A DNA stretch of 5,948 bases from an uncultured Solobacterium sp. (GTDB taxonomy: Bacteria > Bacillota_I > Bacilli_A > Erysipelotrichales > Erysipelotrichaceae), in NCBI GenBank assembly GCA_937910655.1, contig CALEMV010000361.1, positions 1 through 5,948 on the forward strand. Reading direction: 5' to 3'. The notes beneath the pieces are model-generated. The model made no database searches, was not told the origin of the DNA, and worked only from the letters and a program-made list of their open reading frames with translations. The position numbers and the translations under genes are program-made. Positions 1 to 5,948 of this stretch are shown here, one piece after another; position 1 is the stretch's first letter; each line of letters begins with the position of its first letter.

Positions 1-41
1 ATGCCTAGTCTCGTGGGCTCGGAGATGTGTATAAGAGACAG
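1..41 (+). other. Nextera sequencing-adapter remnant (not genomic)
   Basis: Bases 8-41 match the Illumina Nextera read-2 transposase adapter. They end in the 19-base Tn5 mosaic end AGATGTGTATAAGAGACAG at 23-41. Bases 1-7 (ATGCCTA) agree with the last seven bases of i7 index N706 (CATGCCTA), recalled from memory. Reading frame 1 passes through the adapter and yields the false N-terminus MPSLVGSEMCIRDR. A gene caller would take the index-derived ATG as a start codon, but it is an artefact. This also implies that the window begins at the end of an assembled contig. Confidence 0.97.
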
Positions 42-42
42 A

Positions 43-681
43 CGTTCTTCTGTAACGGTTGATGATATCTTAAATCAGTTAGAATATTGTGGAATCCATG
101 GAGTTAAAAAAGAGAATATCTATACTTCAACAATGGCTGCAGTGGAGTATATCGTTACTCATGATAAAAAGGCAATCGATGTAGATTACATCGGTGGTAA
201 AGGGATTCGTCAGGTATTAACCGATACTGGCTTTCATATTACACATCATCATCCACAATATTTCTTTGTGGGAATGGATAGTAGTTTATCTTATGATGAA
301 TATCAGGATGTTTTTACACAGTTAAGAAATGGCAGCCAACTCGTATCCGTCGATCATCGTCGTATTCAAATGGTGGATCAAGTTGAGAAGATTGGCAATG
401 GAACGATTGTACGTATGCTAGAGTATGCGGCTGGTGTAAAAGCGATGAACTTTGGTTGTGGTACAAAGATTCTATTGAAGTTTGCAAGTGCGCATCTACC
501 ATATTCCTTAAGTGAAACAATCATGATAGGTAATCGCTTTAAGAAAGATATTGTACCTGCATTACAGTTAGGGATGCTTACATTCTATGTGGCCGGTAGT
601 GAAGAGATGATGAAACAAGGTATCAATGATGAATTACATCCAGATTATATTCTGGATGACTTAACAGGATTATTACGATAA
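43..681 (+). CDS. HAD-IIA (NagD/YutF-like) phosphatase family protein, 5'-truncated
   Basis: This is the C-terminal ~213 residues of a HAD-superfamily subfamily IIA protein (usual length about 255-260). It is cut on the 5' side by the adapter at the contig edge. The first genomic codons (RSSVTVDDILNQL) align just after the family's TNNSSR motif, so the nucleophile motif DxDGT and the TNN motif are missing from the window. Recognisable family landmarks are YTSTMAA, a YIGGKGIRQ segment, FFVGMDSSLSYDEY, LRNGS, GNGTIV and the C-terminal IMIGNRFKKDI. Family members dephosphorylate small phosphomonoesters in the cytosol. Several catalytic positions are changed here: the usual GKP lysine is Cys (GCG, codon 457-459), the motif IV GD is GN (codon 532-534), and the TNxD segment reads SVDH. 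It may therefore be weakly active or non-catalytic. It lies 21 bp before the next gene and is probably co-transcribed with it. Family call firm, substrate unknown. Confidence 0.85.
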   Translation, partial: RSSVTVDDILNQLEYCGIHGVKKENIYTSTMAAVEYIVTHDKKAIDVDYIGGKGIRQVLTDTGFHITHHHPQYFFVGMDSSLSYDEYQDVFTQLRNGSQLVSVDHRRIQMVDQVEKIGNGTIVRMLEYAAGVKAMNFGCGTKILLKFASAHLPYSLSETIMIGNRFKKDIVPALQLGMLTFYVAGSEEMMKQGINDELHPDYILDDLTGLLR

Positions 682-702
682 TCGTCTATTGAGGAGAGCG
701 AT

Positions 703-1050
703 ATGAAGATTTTGGTTCCGATTGAAAATGATATGATATATCAGCACTTTGGTCATACACCTGCTTTTCGTTTGTATGATGTTGAAGGTAATACGGTTCT
801 TCATACAAAGGATTATGTTCCAAATGGACATGGGCATGTGATAATGTGTCAGATAGCGTTAGAGCTAGGTGTAAATGTTGTGATAGCAGGGGGATTTGGG
901 TTACCAGTACAGCAAACTCTATCCTCCAATGGCATTCTAATATTTGGTGGCGTTAGTGGTAGAGCAGATGATGCAGTACTTGCCTATCTTGATGGTACGC
1001 TTAACTATAATCCAGATATTGCAAAGCATCATTGTGGTTGTCATCATTAA
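703..1050 (+). CDS. NifX/NifB-like (Nitro_FeMo-Co family) putative metal-cluster-binding protein
   Basis: A 115-residue cytosolic protein covering a complete dinitrogenase iron-molybdenum cofactor family domain (Nitro_FeMo-Co, related to NifX, NafY and the NifB C-terminus). It opens with MKILVPIEND, then the family signature HFGHTPAF at residues 15-22. A LELGVNVVIAGGFG core follows, then a strand and helix ending near residue 100. The last seven residues, HHCGCHH (109-115), form a His/Cys cluster suited to binding metal; such tails are common in stand-alone members. Isolated members are widespread in anaerobes that do not fix nitrogen and their role is mostly unknown, perhaps Fe-S or metal-cluster carriage. 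No other nif gene is present here. GAGGAG at 691-696 lies 6 nt before the ATG. The gene probably shares a transcript with the HAD gene upstream. No intrinsic terminator is visible after it before the leuS promoter. Confidence 0.85.
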   Translation: MKILVPIENDMIYQHFGHTPAFRLYDVEGNTVLHTKDYVPNGHGHVIMCQIALELGVNVVIAGGFGLPVQQTLSSNGILIFGGVSGRADDAVLAYLDGTLNYNPDIAKHHCGCHH

Positions 1051-1053
1051 GCA

Positions 1054-1082
1054 TTGAAAAAATAGATGATGATTGTTAATAT
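1054..1082 (+). promoter_or_regulatory. Sigma-A-type promoter of the leuS T-box leader
   Basis: TTGAAA (-35, 1054-1059) and TAATAT (-10, 1077-1082) are separated by exactly 17 bp, close to the housekeeping consensus. Transcription would start near 1089, directly before stem I of the T-box. The -35 box begins only 3 bp after the preceding stop codon. Boxes are read directly; activity is inferred. Confidence 0.75.
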
Positions 1083-1088
1083 ATTGGT

Positions 1089-1296
1089 AATGCAGTGATA
1101 AAGAATAGTAGTGAGTGATTCATTTTCAGAAAGCCGTGGGTTGATGTGACACGGTATGATGACCTACATGAACTCACCTTTTGAGCATACGTAACTTCTG
1201 CGTTAAAGAAGATTTGAGGTGTATGATTGATTTATAATCATAAACTAAGGTGGTACCGCGTATATAACGTCCTTAGAGTAGGACGTTTTTTATTTT
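1089..1296 (+). promoter_or_regulatory. T-box riboswitch, leucine-specific, leuS leader
   Basis: The leader senses uncharged tRNA(Leu) and permits leuS transcription when leucylation is low. Stem I spans roughly 1091-1200. It contains AGTA (1107-1110) of the specifier-loop region, a distal hairpin CCGTG/CACGG (1134-1138 with 1150-1154), and GAA followed by specifier CTC (1173-1175), a Leu codon with the usual purine after it. Stem III is TATGATT/AATCATA (1222-1228 with 1236-1242). The T-box core is AAGGTGGTACCGCG (1247-1260), with bulge TGGT (1251-1254) complementary to an NCCA end whose discriminator is A, as in tRNA(Leu). The antiterminator forms from CTAAGG (1245-1250) with CCTTAG (1271-1276) and GCG (1258-1260) with CGT (1268-1270). 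It is mutually exclusive with the terminator. All essential parts are present; the exact 5' end is approximate. Confidence 0.96.
1265..1296 (+). terminator. Attenuator terminator of the leuS T-box
   Basis: The perfect 8-bp stem AACGTCCT/AGGACGTT (1266-1273 with 1280-1287) has a 6-nt loop and runs into a U-rich tract (TTTTTTATTTT). Bases 1268-1276 also form the 3' side of the antiterminator, so the two structures compete. This is the off state when tRNA(Leu) is charged. Confidence 0.93.
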
Positions 1297-1300
1297 GAGA

Positions 1301-1305
1301 AGGAG
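1301..1305 (+). promoter_or_regulatory. leuS ribosome binding site (selects the second ATG)
   Basis: AGGAG, within GAGAAGGAGAT, stands only 2 nt before the ATG at 1308 but 8 nt before the ATG at 1314. The longer spacing is the workable one and gives the family-typical N-terminus MSFDHKKIE, so initiation at 1314 is preferred. Confidence 0.8.
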
Positions 1306-1313
1306 ATATGATT

Positions 1314-3713
1314 ATGTCATTTGATCACAAGAAGATTGAAGCAAAGTGGCAACAGTATTGGGATGAACATCAAACATTTAAAACAGATGGTTATGATTTT
1401 TCAAAGCCTAAGTATTATGCGTTAGATATGTTTCCATATCCATCTGGTTCTGGTTTGCATGCAGGTCATCCGGAAGGATATACCGCAACAGATGTTATCT
1501 GTCGTATGAAGCGTATGCAGGGTTTTAACGTATTACATCCAATGGGATTTGATGCCTTTGGCCTACCTGCTGAACAATATGCGATTAAGACAGGTAATAA
1601 TCCAGCTACATTTACAGAAAAGAATATTGAGACATTTAAGAAACAGTTACGTGCCTTTGGTTTTAGTTATGATTGGGACCGTGAGATTTCTACAGCAGAT
1701 CCTTCTTTCTATCACTGGACACAATGGATTTTTAAGCATCTTTTTGAAGATGGCTTGGCAAAATGTGTTGACATGCCAGTAAACTGGTGCGAAGAGTTGG
1801 GAACAGTACTTTCCAATGACGAAGTTATTGATGGTAAGAGTGAACGTGGAGGATATCCTGTTGTTCGTAAGAATATGCGCCAATGGGTAATCGATATTCC
1901 AGCATACGCTGAAAAGTTATTGGAAGGACTAGAAACAATTGACTGGCCAGAGTCCACAAAGGAAATTCAGCGTAACTGGATTGGTAAGTCCGTTGGTGCA
2001 CAGGTTACTTTTAAAGTTGATGGTCATGATGATAGCTTTGTTGTCTTTACAACTCGTTGCGATACATTGTTTGGCGCTACATACTGTGTACTCGCTCCAG
2101 AACATGTTCTTGTTGACAAGATTGTAAGTAGCGAGCAAAAAGATGCAGTAGAAGCATATCGTAAAGAATGTGCAACAAAATCTGATTTGGAACGTACAGA
2201 ACTAAATAAAGATAAGACAGGTGTATTCACTGGTGCATATGCGATTAATCCAGTAAATGGCAAGAAGATTCCAATCTGGATTTCTGACTATGTACTAGCA
2301 AGCTATGGAACAGGTGCGATTATGGCTGTGCCTGCCCATGATGAACGTGACTACGCTTTTGCGAAAAAGTTTGGTATGGAGATCATTCCTGTACTAGCCG
2401 GTGGTGATGTAACGCAAGAAGCTTGGACACAAGATGGTTTACACATTAACTCAGAATGGCTTGATGGTTTAAATAAACAGGAAGCCATTGATAAAATGAT
2501 TACATGGTTAGAATCTAACAAGATCGGTCAAAAGAAGATCAACTATAAGATTCGTGAATGGATTTTTGCTCGTCAAAGATATTGGGGTGAGCCAATTCCT
2601 GTAGTTCATCTTGAAGATGATCGCTACGTGGCAATTAGTGATGAAGAGTTACCACTTGTACTTCCAGTACTAGATGACTATAAACCAAGTAAGGGTGGAC
2701 AATCCCCACTTGCGAAAGATGAAGAATGGGTGAATGTAACTATAGATGGCATCAAGGGTAAGCGTGAAACAAGTACAATGCCTGGTTCTGCTGGTAGTAG
2801 CTGGTATTTCCTACGTTATATTGATCCAAAGAATGATAAAGCAATTGCGGATCCAGAACTACTGAAACACTGGATGCCAGTTGACCTTTATGTTGGTGGA
2901 CCAGAACACGCTGTAGGACACTTGTTGTACTCTCGTATGTGGAATCGTTATCTCTATGATAAGGGTATCGTTTCAACAAAAGAACCATTCCAGAAATTGG
3001 TTCACCAAGGTATGATTTTAGGTGCAAATGGTATTAAGATGGGTAAGCGTTATCCAGAGTTTGCGATTGATCCAAATGTATTGATTGAACAATATGGTGC
3101 AGATACTGTACGTCTATATGAAATGTTTATGGGACCATTAGAAGCCAGCAAGCCATGGAGTGAGCAGGGTGTAGATGGTGCACATAAGTGGCTAGAGCGT
3201 GTTCACCGTTTGATTGTGGAGTCTAATAAACTGAGTGGTACAAATGATGGGTCCTTGGATGAGGTATATCATGCGACTGTTAAGAAGGTCACAAGTGATA
3301 TCGAAAGCTTGAATCTTAATACGGCTATTTCACAGATGATGATTTTCATCAATGAATGTTATAAGGCTGAAACATTATATAAGCCATACATCGAAGGCTT
3401 TGTACAAATGTTTGCGTGCTATGCACCACACTTAGGTGAAGAATTATGGCAATTCTTAGGTCATGATAATACTCTGACATTTGAAGCTTGGCCAAGCTAC
3501 GATGAAAGTAAACTTGTAAAGAATCAAGTTGAAATGGTTGTACAGGTCAATGGTAAGGTTCGTGGTAAATTCATGGCAAATATCGATGAAGACAAGAAGG
3601 TTGTAGAAGAAATGGCACTAGCTATACCGTCTGTACAAGCACAGATGGAAGGAAAGACAGTACGTAAACTTATTGTTGTGCCAAATCGTATTGTAAATAT
3701 TGTTGTTGGATAA
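1314..3713 (+). CDS. leuS: Leucyl-tRNA synthetase (class I)
   Basis: Full-length bacterial LeuRS, 799 residues from the ATG at 1314, a normal length for the family. It charges tRNA(Leu) with leucine using ATP in the cytosol. The order is N-terminus [16 protein letters not shown], class I signature HAGH at residues 49-52 within [21 protein letters not shown], then the CP1 editing domain. CP1 carries TTRCDT (246-251) and VPAHDERDY, with the leucine-recognising aspartate at about 346. Next are the catalytic stretches [11 protein letters not shown] and [12 protein letters not shown], then [20 protein letters not shown]. The second signature, KMGKR (575-579), stands in place of KMSKS. The anticodon-binding helical domain follows, then a C-terminal domain with [10 protein letters not shown]. 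Ser to Gly in KMSKS and Pro to Cys in TTRPDT are noteworthy but sit in an otherwise intact enzyme. Expression is governed by the T-box immediately upstream. A terminator follows directly, so it appears monocistronic. Confidence 0.98.
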   Translation: MSFDHKKIEAKWQQYWDEHQTFKTDGYDFSKPKYYALDMFPYPSGSGLHAGHPEGYTATDVICRMKRMQGFNVLHPMGFDAFGLPAEQYAIKTGNNPATFTEKNIETFKKQLRAFGFSYDWDREISTADPSFYHWTQWIFKHLFEDGLAKCVDMPVNWCEELGTVLSNDEVIDGKSERGGYPVVRKNMRQWVIDIPAYAEKLLEGLETIDWPESTKEIQRNWIGKSVGAQVTFKVDGHDDSFVVFTTRCDTLFGATYCVLAPEHVLVDKIVSSEQKDAVEAYRKECATKSDLERTELNKDKTGVFTGAYAINPVNGKKIPIWISDYVLASYGTGAIMAVPAHDERDYAFAKKFGMEIIPVLAGGDVTQEAWTQDGLHINSEWLDGLNKQEAIDKMITWLESNKIGQKKINYKIREWIFARQRYWGEPIPVVHLEDDRYVAISDEELPLVLPVLDDYKPSKGGQSPLAKDEEWVNVTIDGIKGKRETSTMPGSAGSSWYFLRYIDPKNDKAIADPELLKHWMPVDLYVGGPEHAVGHLLYSRMWNRYLYDKGIVSTKEPFQKLVHQGMILGANGIKMGKRYPEFAIDPNVLIEQYGADTVRLYEMFMGPLEASKPWSEQGVDGAHKWLERVHRLIVESNKLSGTNDGSLDEVYHATVKKVTSDIESLNLNTAISQMMIFINECYKAETLYKPYIEGFVQMFACYAPHLGEELWQFLGHDNTLTFEAWPSYDESKLVKNQVEMVVQVNGKVRGKFMANIDEDKKVVEEMALAIPSVQAQMEGKTVRKLIVVPNRIVNIVVG

Positions 3714-3740
3714 AAAACTACCTTTGGGTAGTTTTTATTT
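3713..3740 (+). terminator. Intrinsic terminator after leuS
   Basis: AAAAACTACC (3713-3722) and GGTAGTTTTT (3727-3736) form a perfect 10-bp stem with a TTTG tetraloop, followed by ATTT. The first stem base is the last base of the leuS stop codon. The A-run on the 5' side means the structure also reads as a terminator on the other strand, although no convergent gene is present. Confidence 0.92.
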
Positions 3741-3787
3741 ACCATTGTAGGTAACATCAGATTGATATGGTTAGATAGGGGATTATT

Positions 3788-3796
3788 TGATATAAT
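3788..3796 (+). promoter_or_regulatory. Extended -10 promoter of the scpA-scpB unit
   Basis: TGATATAAT combines a perfect TATAAT (3791-3796) with the TG extension. No good -35 sits at 16-18 bp; TTGATA at 3762-3767 is 23 bp away, too far. Placement between the leuS terminator and scpA fits a new transcription start. The predicted start near 3803 would leave a leader of only about 10 nt. Confidence 0.55.
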
Positions 3797-3812
3797 GCAA
3801 AAGGTAAAAAAT

Positions 3813-4556
3813 ATGGAAGAATTCAAGGTAACGATAGAAAAATTTGATGGTCCACTAGATTTGATGTTACATCTGATTAAAGAGAAACAGATGGATTTAA
3901 TGGATCTAGATATGAACGAATTAACTGACCAATACATTGCGTACTTAAATTCTATGCAACAATTGCATTTAGAGATTGCGGGTGAGTATTTGGCGGAGTT
4001 GGCTACTTTAATCGAATATAAATCTAAGAAAATGATTCCTGGTAATAAGGAAGAGTTAGAAGATGCGTATGAGGAAGATCCAAAGGAACGCTTGGTTCGT
4101 CGTTTGTTGGAATACCAGCAATATAAGGAAATTAGTGAAAGCTTAAATACCTTATTTGAAGAACGTCAAATGATGATGGGTAGACCTCTTAGTACGGAAG
4201 TTGATCAATGGATGAAACATTCTGATGAAGAGTTAAAGGTTGAAGGAAATCCTTATGATTTGATGAAGGCAATGAAACGTATCTTGATGCGTATGCAGTT
4301 GTCTAAACCGATAGAGGCACGCTATACAGTCAAAGAGATCTCAATGGAAGATCGTCAGATTGAAGTCCGTGCAAAGTTAGACCATCTACCTGAAACCTTC
4401 CGCTTTGAGGCATTATTAGACGATGTTCATGAACCGCAGATGTTTATTGCGACATTTTTAGCTGTATTAGATCTTGCTCGTCAACATAAGTTATTCTTTA
4501 CAGTTGATGAACAGGAAGTTATTTGGTTTAGAAGAGGAGAGATGGTGAATGAGTGA
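3813..4556 (+). CDS. scpA: Segregation and condensation protein A (ScpA kleisin)
   Basis: A 247-residue ScpA, the kleisin subunit that bridges SMC heads and binds ScpB in the bacterial condensin complex; it acts on the nucleoid in chromosome compaction and segregation. The N-terminal signature EFKVTIEKFDGPLDLMLHLI (residues 3-22) is diagnostic. It is followed by the helical region LTDQYIAYL and GEYLAELATLIEYKSKKMIPG that contacts the SMC neck. An acidic linker and a mainly helical middle come next. The C-terminal winged helix ends in FIATFLAVLDLARQHKL (SMC cap-binding). The ATG at 3813 is chosen because it gives the family N-terminus and has AAAAGG at 3799-3804, 8 nt upstream. An in-frame ATG at 3795 and a TTG at 3762 lack a ribosome binding site and overlap the promoter. 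It overlaps scpB by 8 nt. Confidence 0.95.
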   Translation: MEEFKVTIEKFDGPLDLMLHLIKEKQMDLMDLDMNELTDQYIAYLNSMQQLHLEIAGEYLAELATLIEYKSKKMIPGNKEELEDAYEEDPKERLVRRLLEYQQYKEISESLNTLFEERQMMMGRPLSTEVDQWMKHSDEELKVEGNPYDLMKAMKRILMRMQLSKPIEARYTVKEISMEDRQIEVRAKLDHLPETFRFEALLDDVHEPQMFIATFLAVLDLARQHKLFFTVDEQEVIWFRRGEMVNE

Positions 4557-5202
4557 GATGGAAAATCAGACAATCGTAGAAGATAACGCTGCTGTATTGG
4601 ATGAAGAATTTGATGAAACAACTTCATCATCAGAAGAACAACAACCAGATCCAAAGGAACGTATGCTTGCGATATTAGAAGGACTATTATTCCTTTGTGG
4701 GGATGATGGCTTATCCATTGAGCAGGCTGCTGCCTCTATGGATGCGACAGAAGAATATGTGGCAGAACTATTTGATGATCTGCAGAAATACTACTTACAA
4801 GAAAGTCGTGGTATTGAAATAGCACGTTTTGGTGAGAAATATCGTTTCTTATCCAAGGCATCTATTCATGAGGCTGCGAAGAAGTTATTCCAAACTTCTA
4901 CAGAAGCTAAACTTTCTAATGCGGCTTTAGAAACGCTTGCAATTATTGCATACAAACAACCAATTACACGTGTTGAAATTGAAGAAATTCGTGGTGTTGG
5001 TGCAGATGTGATGTTACGTAAGTTAGTAGCGAGAGGCTTAATTCAAGAAGATGGTCGTAGTGAAGCAGCTGGAAGACCAATACTATATTCTGTTACAGAT
5101 GAATTCTTAGATTCCTTTAAACTATTGAGTTTAGATGAATTACCAGAGCTTCCACAATTTGGTACAGAAGATGCAGATAATGGGGAATTATTCCATTCTT
5201 AA
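4549..5202 (+). CDS. scpB: Segregation and condensation protein B (ScpB)
   Basis: A 217-residue ScpB, which dimerises and binds the middle of ScpA to regulate the Smc-ScpAB ring. Two winged-helix domains are expected. The first starts near residue 39 (MLAILEGLLFLCGDDGLSI). The second contains the hallmark run from residue 122, LSNAALETLAIIAYKQPITR, followed by VEIEEIRGV and GRPILYSVTDEFL. The end, LLSLDELPELP, is also typical. The first ~38 residues are an acidic, low-complexity extension (DEEFDETTSSSEEQQ) absent from shorter homologues such as the B. subtilis protein. GAGGAGA at 4534-4540 is 8 nt before the ATG and supports this start. The ATG at 4663 with AAAGGA before it would give a shorter 179-residue form. 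It is translationally coupled to scpA by the 8-nt overlap. Confidence 0.95.
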   Translation: MSEMENQTIVEDNAAVLDEEFDETTSSSEEQQPDPKERMLAILEGLLFLCGDDGLSIEQAAASMDATEEYVAELFDDLQKYYLQESRGIEIARFGEKYRFLSKASIHEAAKKLFQTSTEAKLSNAALETLAIIAYKQPITRVEIEEIRGVGADVMLRKLVARGLIQEDGRSEAAGRPILYSVTDEFLDSFKLLSLDELPELPQFGTEDADNGELFHS

Positions 5203-5206
5203 TGGA

Positions 5207-5214
5207 GAAGAGGA
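5207..5214 (+). promoter_or_regulatory. Ribosome binding site deciding the lipoprotein start
   Basis: GAAGAGGA sits 8 nt before the ATG at 5223. The earlier in-frame ATG at 5202, which overlaps the scpB stop as TAATG, lacks a good site of its own and would add MEKRIRF to an already adequate signal peptide. The start at 5223 is preferred, although coupled initiation at 5202 cannot be excluded. Confidence 0.6.
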
Positions 5215-5222
5215 TTAGATTC

Positions 5223-5708
5223 ATGTTGAAGAAATTAATCGTTGTAATAACGTTTTGTTTCCTAGTAGGTTGTACTACTCGTCATAACACTTCTGTGACT
5301 CGTGATACAAATCGTGTATTAGACGCAGGAAAAGTCGCTTCCCAATTACTACGAAAATTAAACCTATCAGATTCCATGGAACAAGTAAGCGATAAGGTTA
5401 TGGATAGTGTCTTTATGCAAGGTGAAGATTTAACAGATGATAAGGTTGCCTATCTTGCCAGTGATAAAGGAAACTCGAATACAATAGCTGTTTTTGTGGC
5501 AGATGAAGATACAAGTGTTGATGTACTTCGTCAGCACTTACTGACATATTTAGATTCACAAAAAGTAACGATTGAAAATAATTATCCAACCGAAGTATTT
5601 AAGATATCAAATGCAGTTTTGGAGGATAATGGTAGAGTTATCGTGCTAGTTGTGACTGATAACATTGAGGATGCACGCAAGTATGTAAATGACATACTTG
5701 AAAAATAA
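5223..5708 (+). CDS. DUF4358-like putative lipoprotein
   Basis: A 161-residue predicted lipoprotein. Residues 1-16 form a lipoprotein signal peptide: positive MLKK, hydrophobic LIVVITFCF, then lipobox LVGC with Cys17 as the lipidated residue. The mature protein would be anchored on the outer face of the membrane. After a short polar linker, one domain runs from about residue 34 to the end. Its elements include [46 protein letters not shown] and [16 protein letters not shown]. The pattern of an element that names the residue class (AVF), a paired helix and a final VLVVTD strand resembles DUF4358 proteins of Bacillota, whose function is unknown. The family call is from memory of that pattern; the lipoprotein call is stronger. 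It lies 20 bp after scpB and 38 bp before purB in the same direction, with no terminator between, so it is probably co-transcribed. Confidence 0.75.
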   Translation: MLKKLIVVITFCFLVGCTTRHNTSVTRDTNRVLDAGKVASQLLRKLNLSDSMEQVSDKVMDSVFMQGEDLTDDKVAYLASDKGNSNTIAVFVADEDTSVDVLRQHLLTYLDSQKVTIENNYPTEVFKISNAVLEDNGRVIVLVVTDNIEDARKYVNDILEK

Positions 5709-5746
5709 ATCAGGCAGTTGTTTCTAATGAAAAAAGGAGAGAGGCT

Positions 5747-5948
5747 ATGATTGAAAGATATTCCCGACAGGTAATGCGTGATGTATGGAGTGAAGAGGCA
5801 AAGTTTCAGGCATGGTTAGATGTTGAAATTCTAATCGATGAAGCTTGGTCTAAGCTTGGTGAAATTCCAGCAGAAGATGTAGAAAAGATTCGTGCAAATG
5901 CAAAGTTTGATGTAAACCGTATTCTGGAAATCGAACAGGAAACAAGAC
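5747..5948 (+). CDS. purB: Adenylosuccinate lyase, N-terminal part (cut by window end)
   Basis: The first 67 codons of PurB; the rest lies beyond the window. PurB catalyses two fumarate-releasing steps in cytosolic purine synthesis: SAICAR to AICAR and adenylosuccinate to AMP. The start [20 protein letters not shown] is characteristic. Arg4 and Tyr5 of the ERYSR motif bind the substrate phosphate side in the family. It continues with [19 protein letters not shown] and [14 protein letters not shown], which leads into the conserved HDV segment just past the edge. AAGGAG at 5734-5739 is 7 nt before the ATG. The most common Pro after ERYSR is Gln here. No purine riboswitch or promoter is visible in the 38 bp upstream, so transcription probably reads in from scpA-scpB. 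Confidence 0.95.
   Translation, partial: MIERYSRQVMRDVWSEEAKFQAWLDVEILIDEAWSKLGEIPAEDVEKIRANAKFDVNRILEIEQETR

Noticed and set aside
314..520. 68-codon minus-strand frame inside the HAD gene
   Set aside because: Antisense to a recognised coding region, with no supporting signals.
1041..1072. Inverted repeat TCATCAT/ATGATGA after the NifX-like gene as a possible terminator
   Set aside because: AT-rich 7-bp stem with an 18-nt loop and no following U-tract. It also covers the leuS promoter, so it is probably chance.
1549..2263. Several 60-80-codon open frames on both strands inside leuS
   Set aside because: All are out-of-frame shadows of the LeuRS coding sequence, without ribosome binding sites or recognisable products.
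2752..3027. 91-codon minus-strand frame inside leuS
   Set aside because: Antisense to the conserved catalytic region; composition is that of a reverse-read gene.
3762..3767. TTGATA as the -35 partner of the scpA TATAAT
   Set aside because: The 23-bp spacing is outside the workable range; the extended -10 reading is preferred.
3762..3812. Upstream TTG/ATG extension of ScpA (MIWLDRGLFDIMQKVKN)
   Set aside because: It lacks a ribosome site, overlaps the TATAAT box and precedes the family-typical N-terminus, which begins at the ATG at 3813.
3524..3937. 137-codon open frame on the minus strand across the leuS end and scpA start
   Set aside because: It runs antisense to two firmly identified genes and through the leuS terminator hairpin. 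It has no ribosome site and its product resembles no known protein.
5709..5746. Possible purB promoter or purine riboswitch in the intergenic gap
   Set aside because: Only 38 bp, mostly ribosome binding site, with no paired -35/-10 boxes and too short for a riboswitch.

Overview
This is an ordinary chromosomal housekeeping stretch from a low-GC Gram-positive bacterium (Bacillota). The AT-rich codon use, AGGAGG-type ribosome binding sites, a T-box leader on leuS, an scpA-scpB pair and a lipoprotein with a short signal peptide all point that way. The protein texture resembles Erysipelotrichia or a Clostridia relative, but that placement is inference from memory. TGA ends scpA and TGG encodes Trp throughout, so the standard bacterial code applies. 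All genes lie on the + strand.

Layout. Bases 1-41 are not genomic. They match the Illumina Nextera read-2 transposase adapter plus what look like the last seven bases of an i7 index, so the window starts at an untrimmed contig end. From base 42 comes the 3' part of a NagD/YutF-like HAD-IIA gene with altered catalytic motifs. A small NifX/NifB-type (Nitro_FeMo-Co) protein with a His/Cys tail follows 21 bp later. A clear promoter then drives a complete T-box riboswitch (Leu specifier CUC, UGGU acceptor bulge, antiterminator and terminator) that controls leuS. leuS ends in a strong intrinsic terminator.

An extended -10 promoter just upstream of scpA appears to start a second unit: scpA, scpB (8-nt overlap), a DUF4358-type lipoprotein (20 bp gap) and purB (38 bp gap, cut by the window end). 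No terminator is visible between these four genes.

Functionally the window joins leucine charging under uncharged-tRNA(Leu) control, the two non-SMC subunits of condensin, an uncharacterised surface lipoprotein and a purine biosynthesis enzyme. I see no mobile element, CRISPR array, tRNA/rRNA gene, defence module or convincing new system. The points most worth checking are the adapter artefact, the altered HAD motifs, the KMGKR signature in LeuRS and the very short predicted scpA leader.
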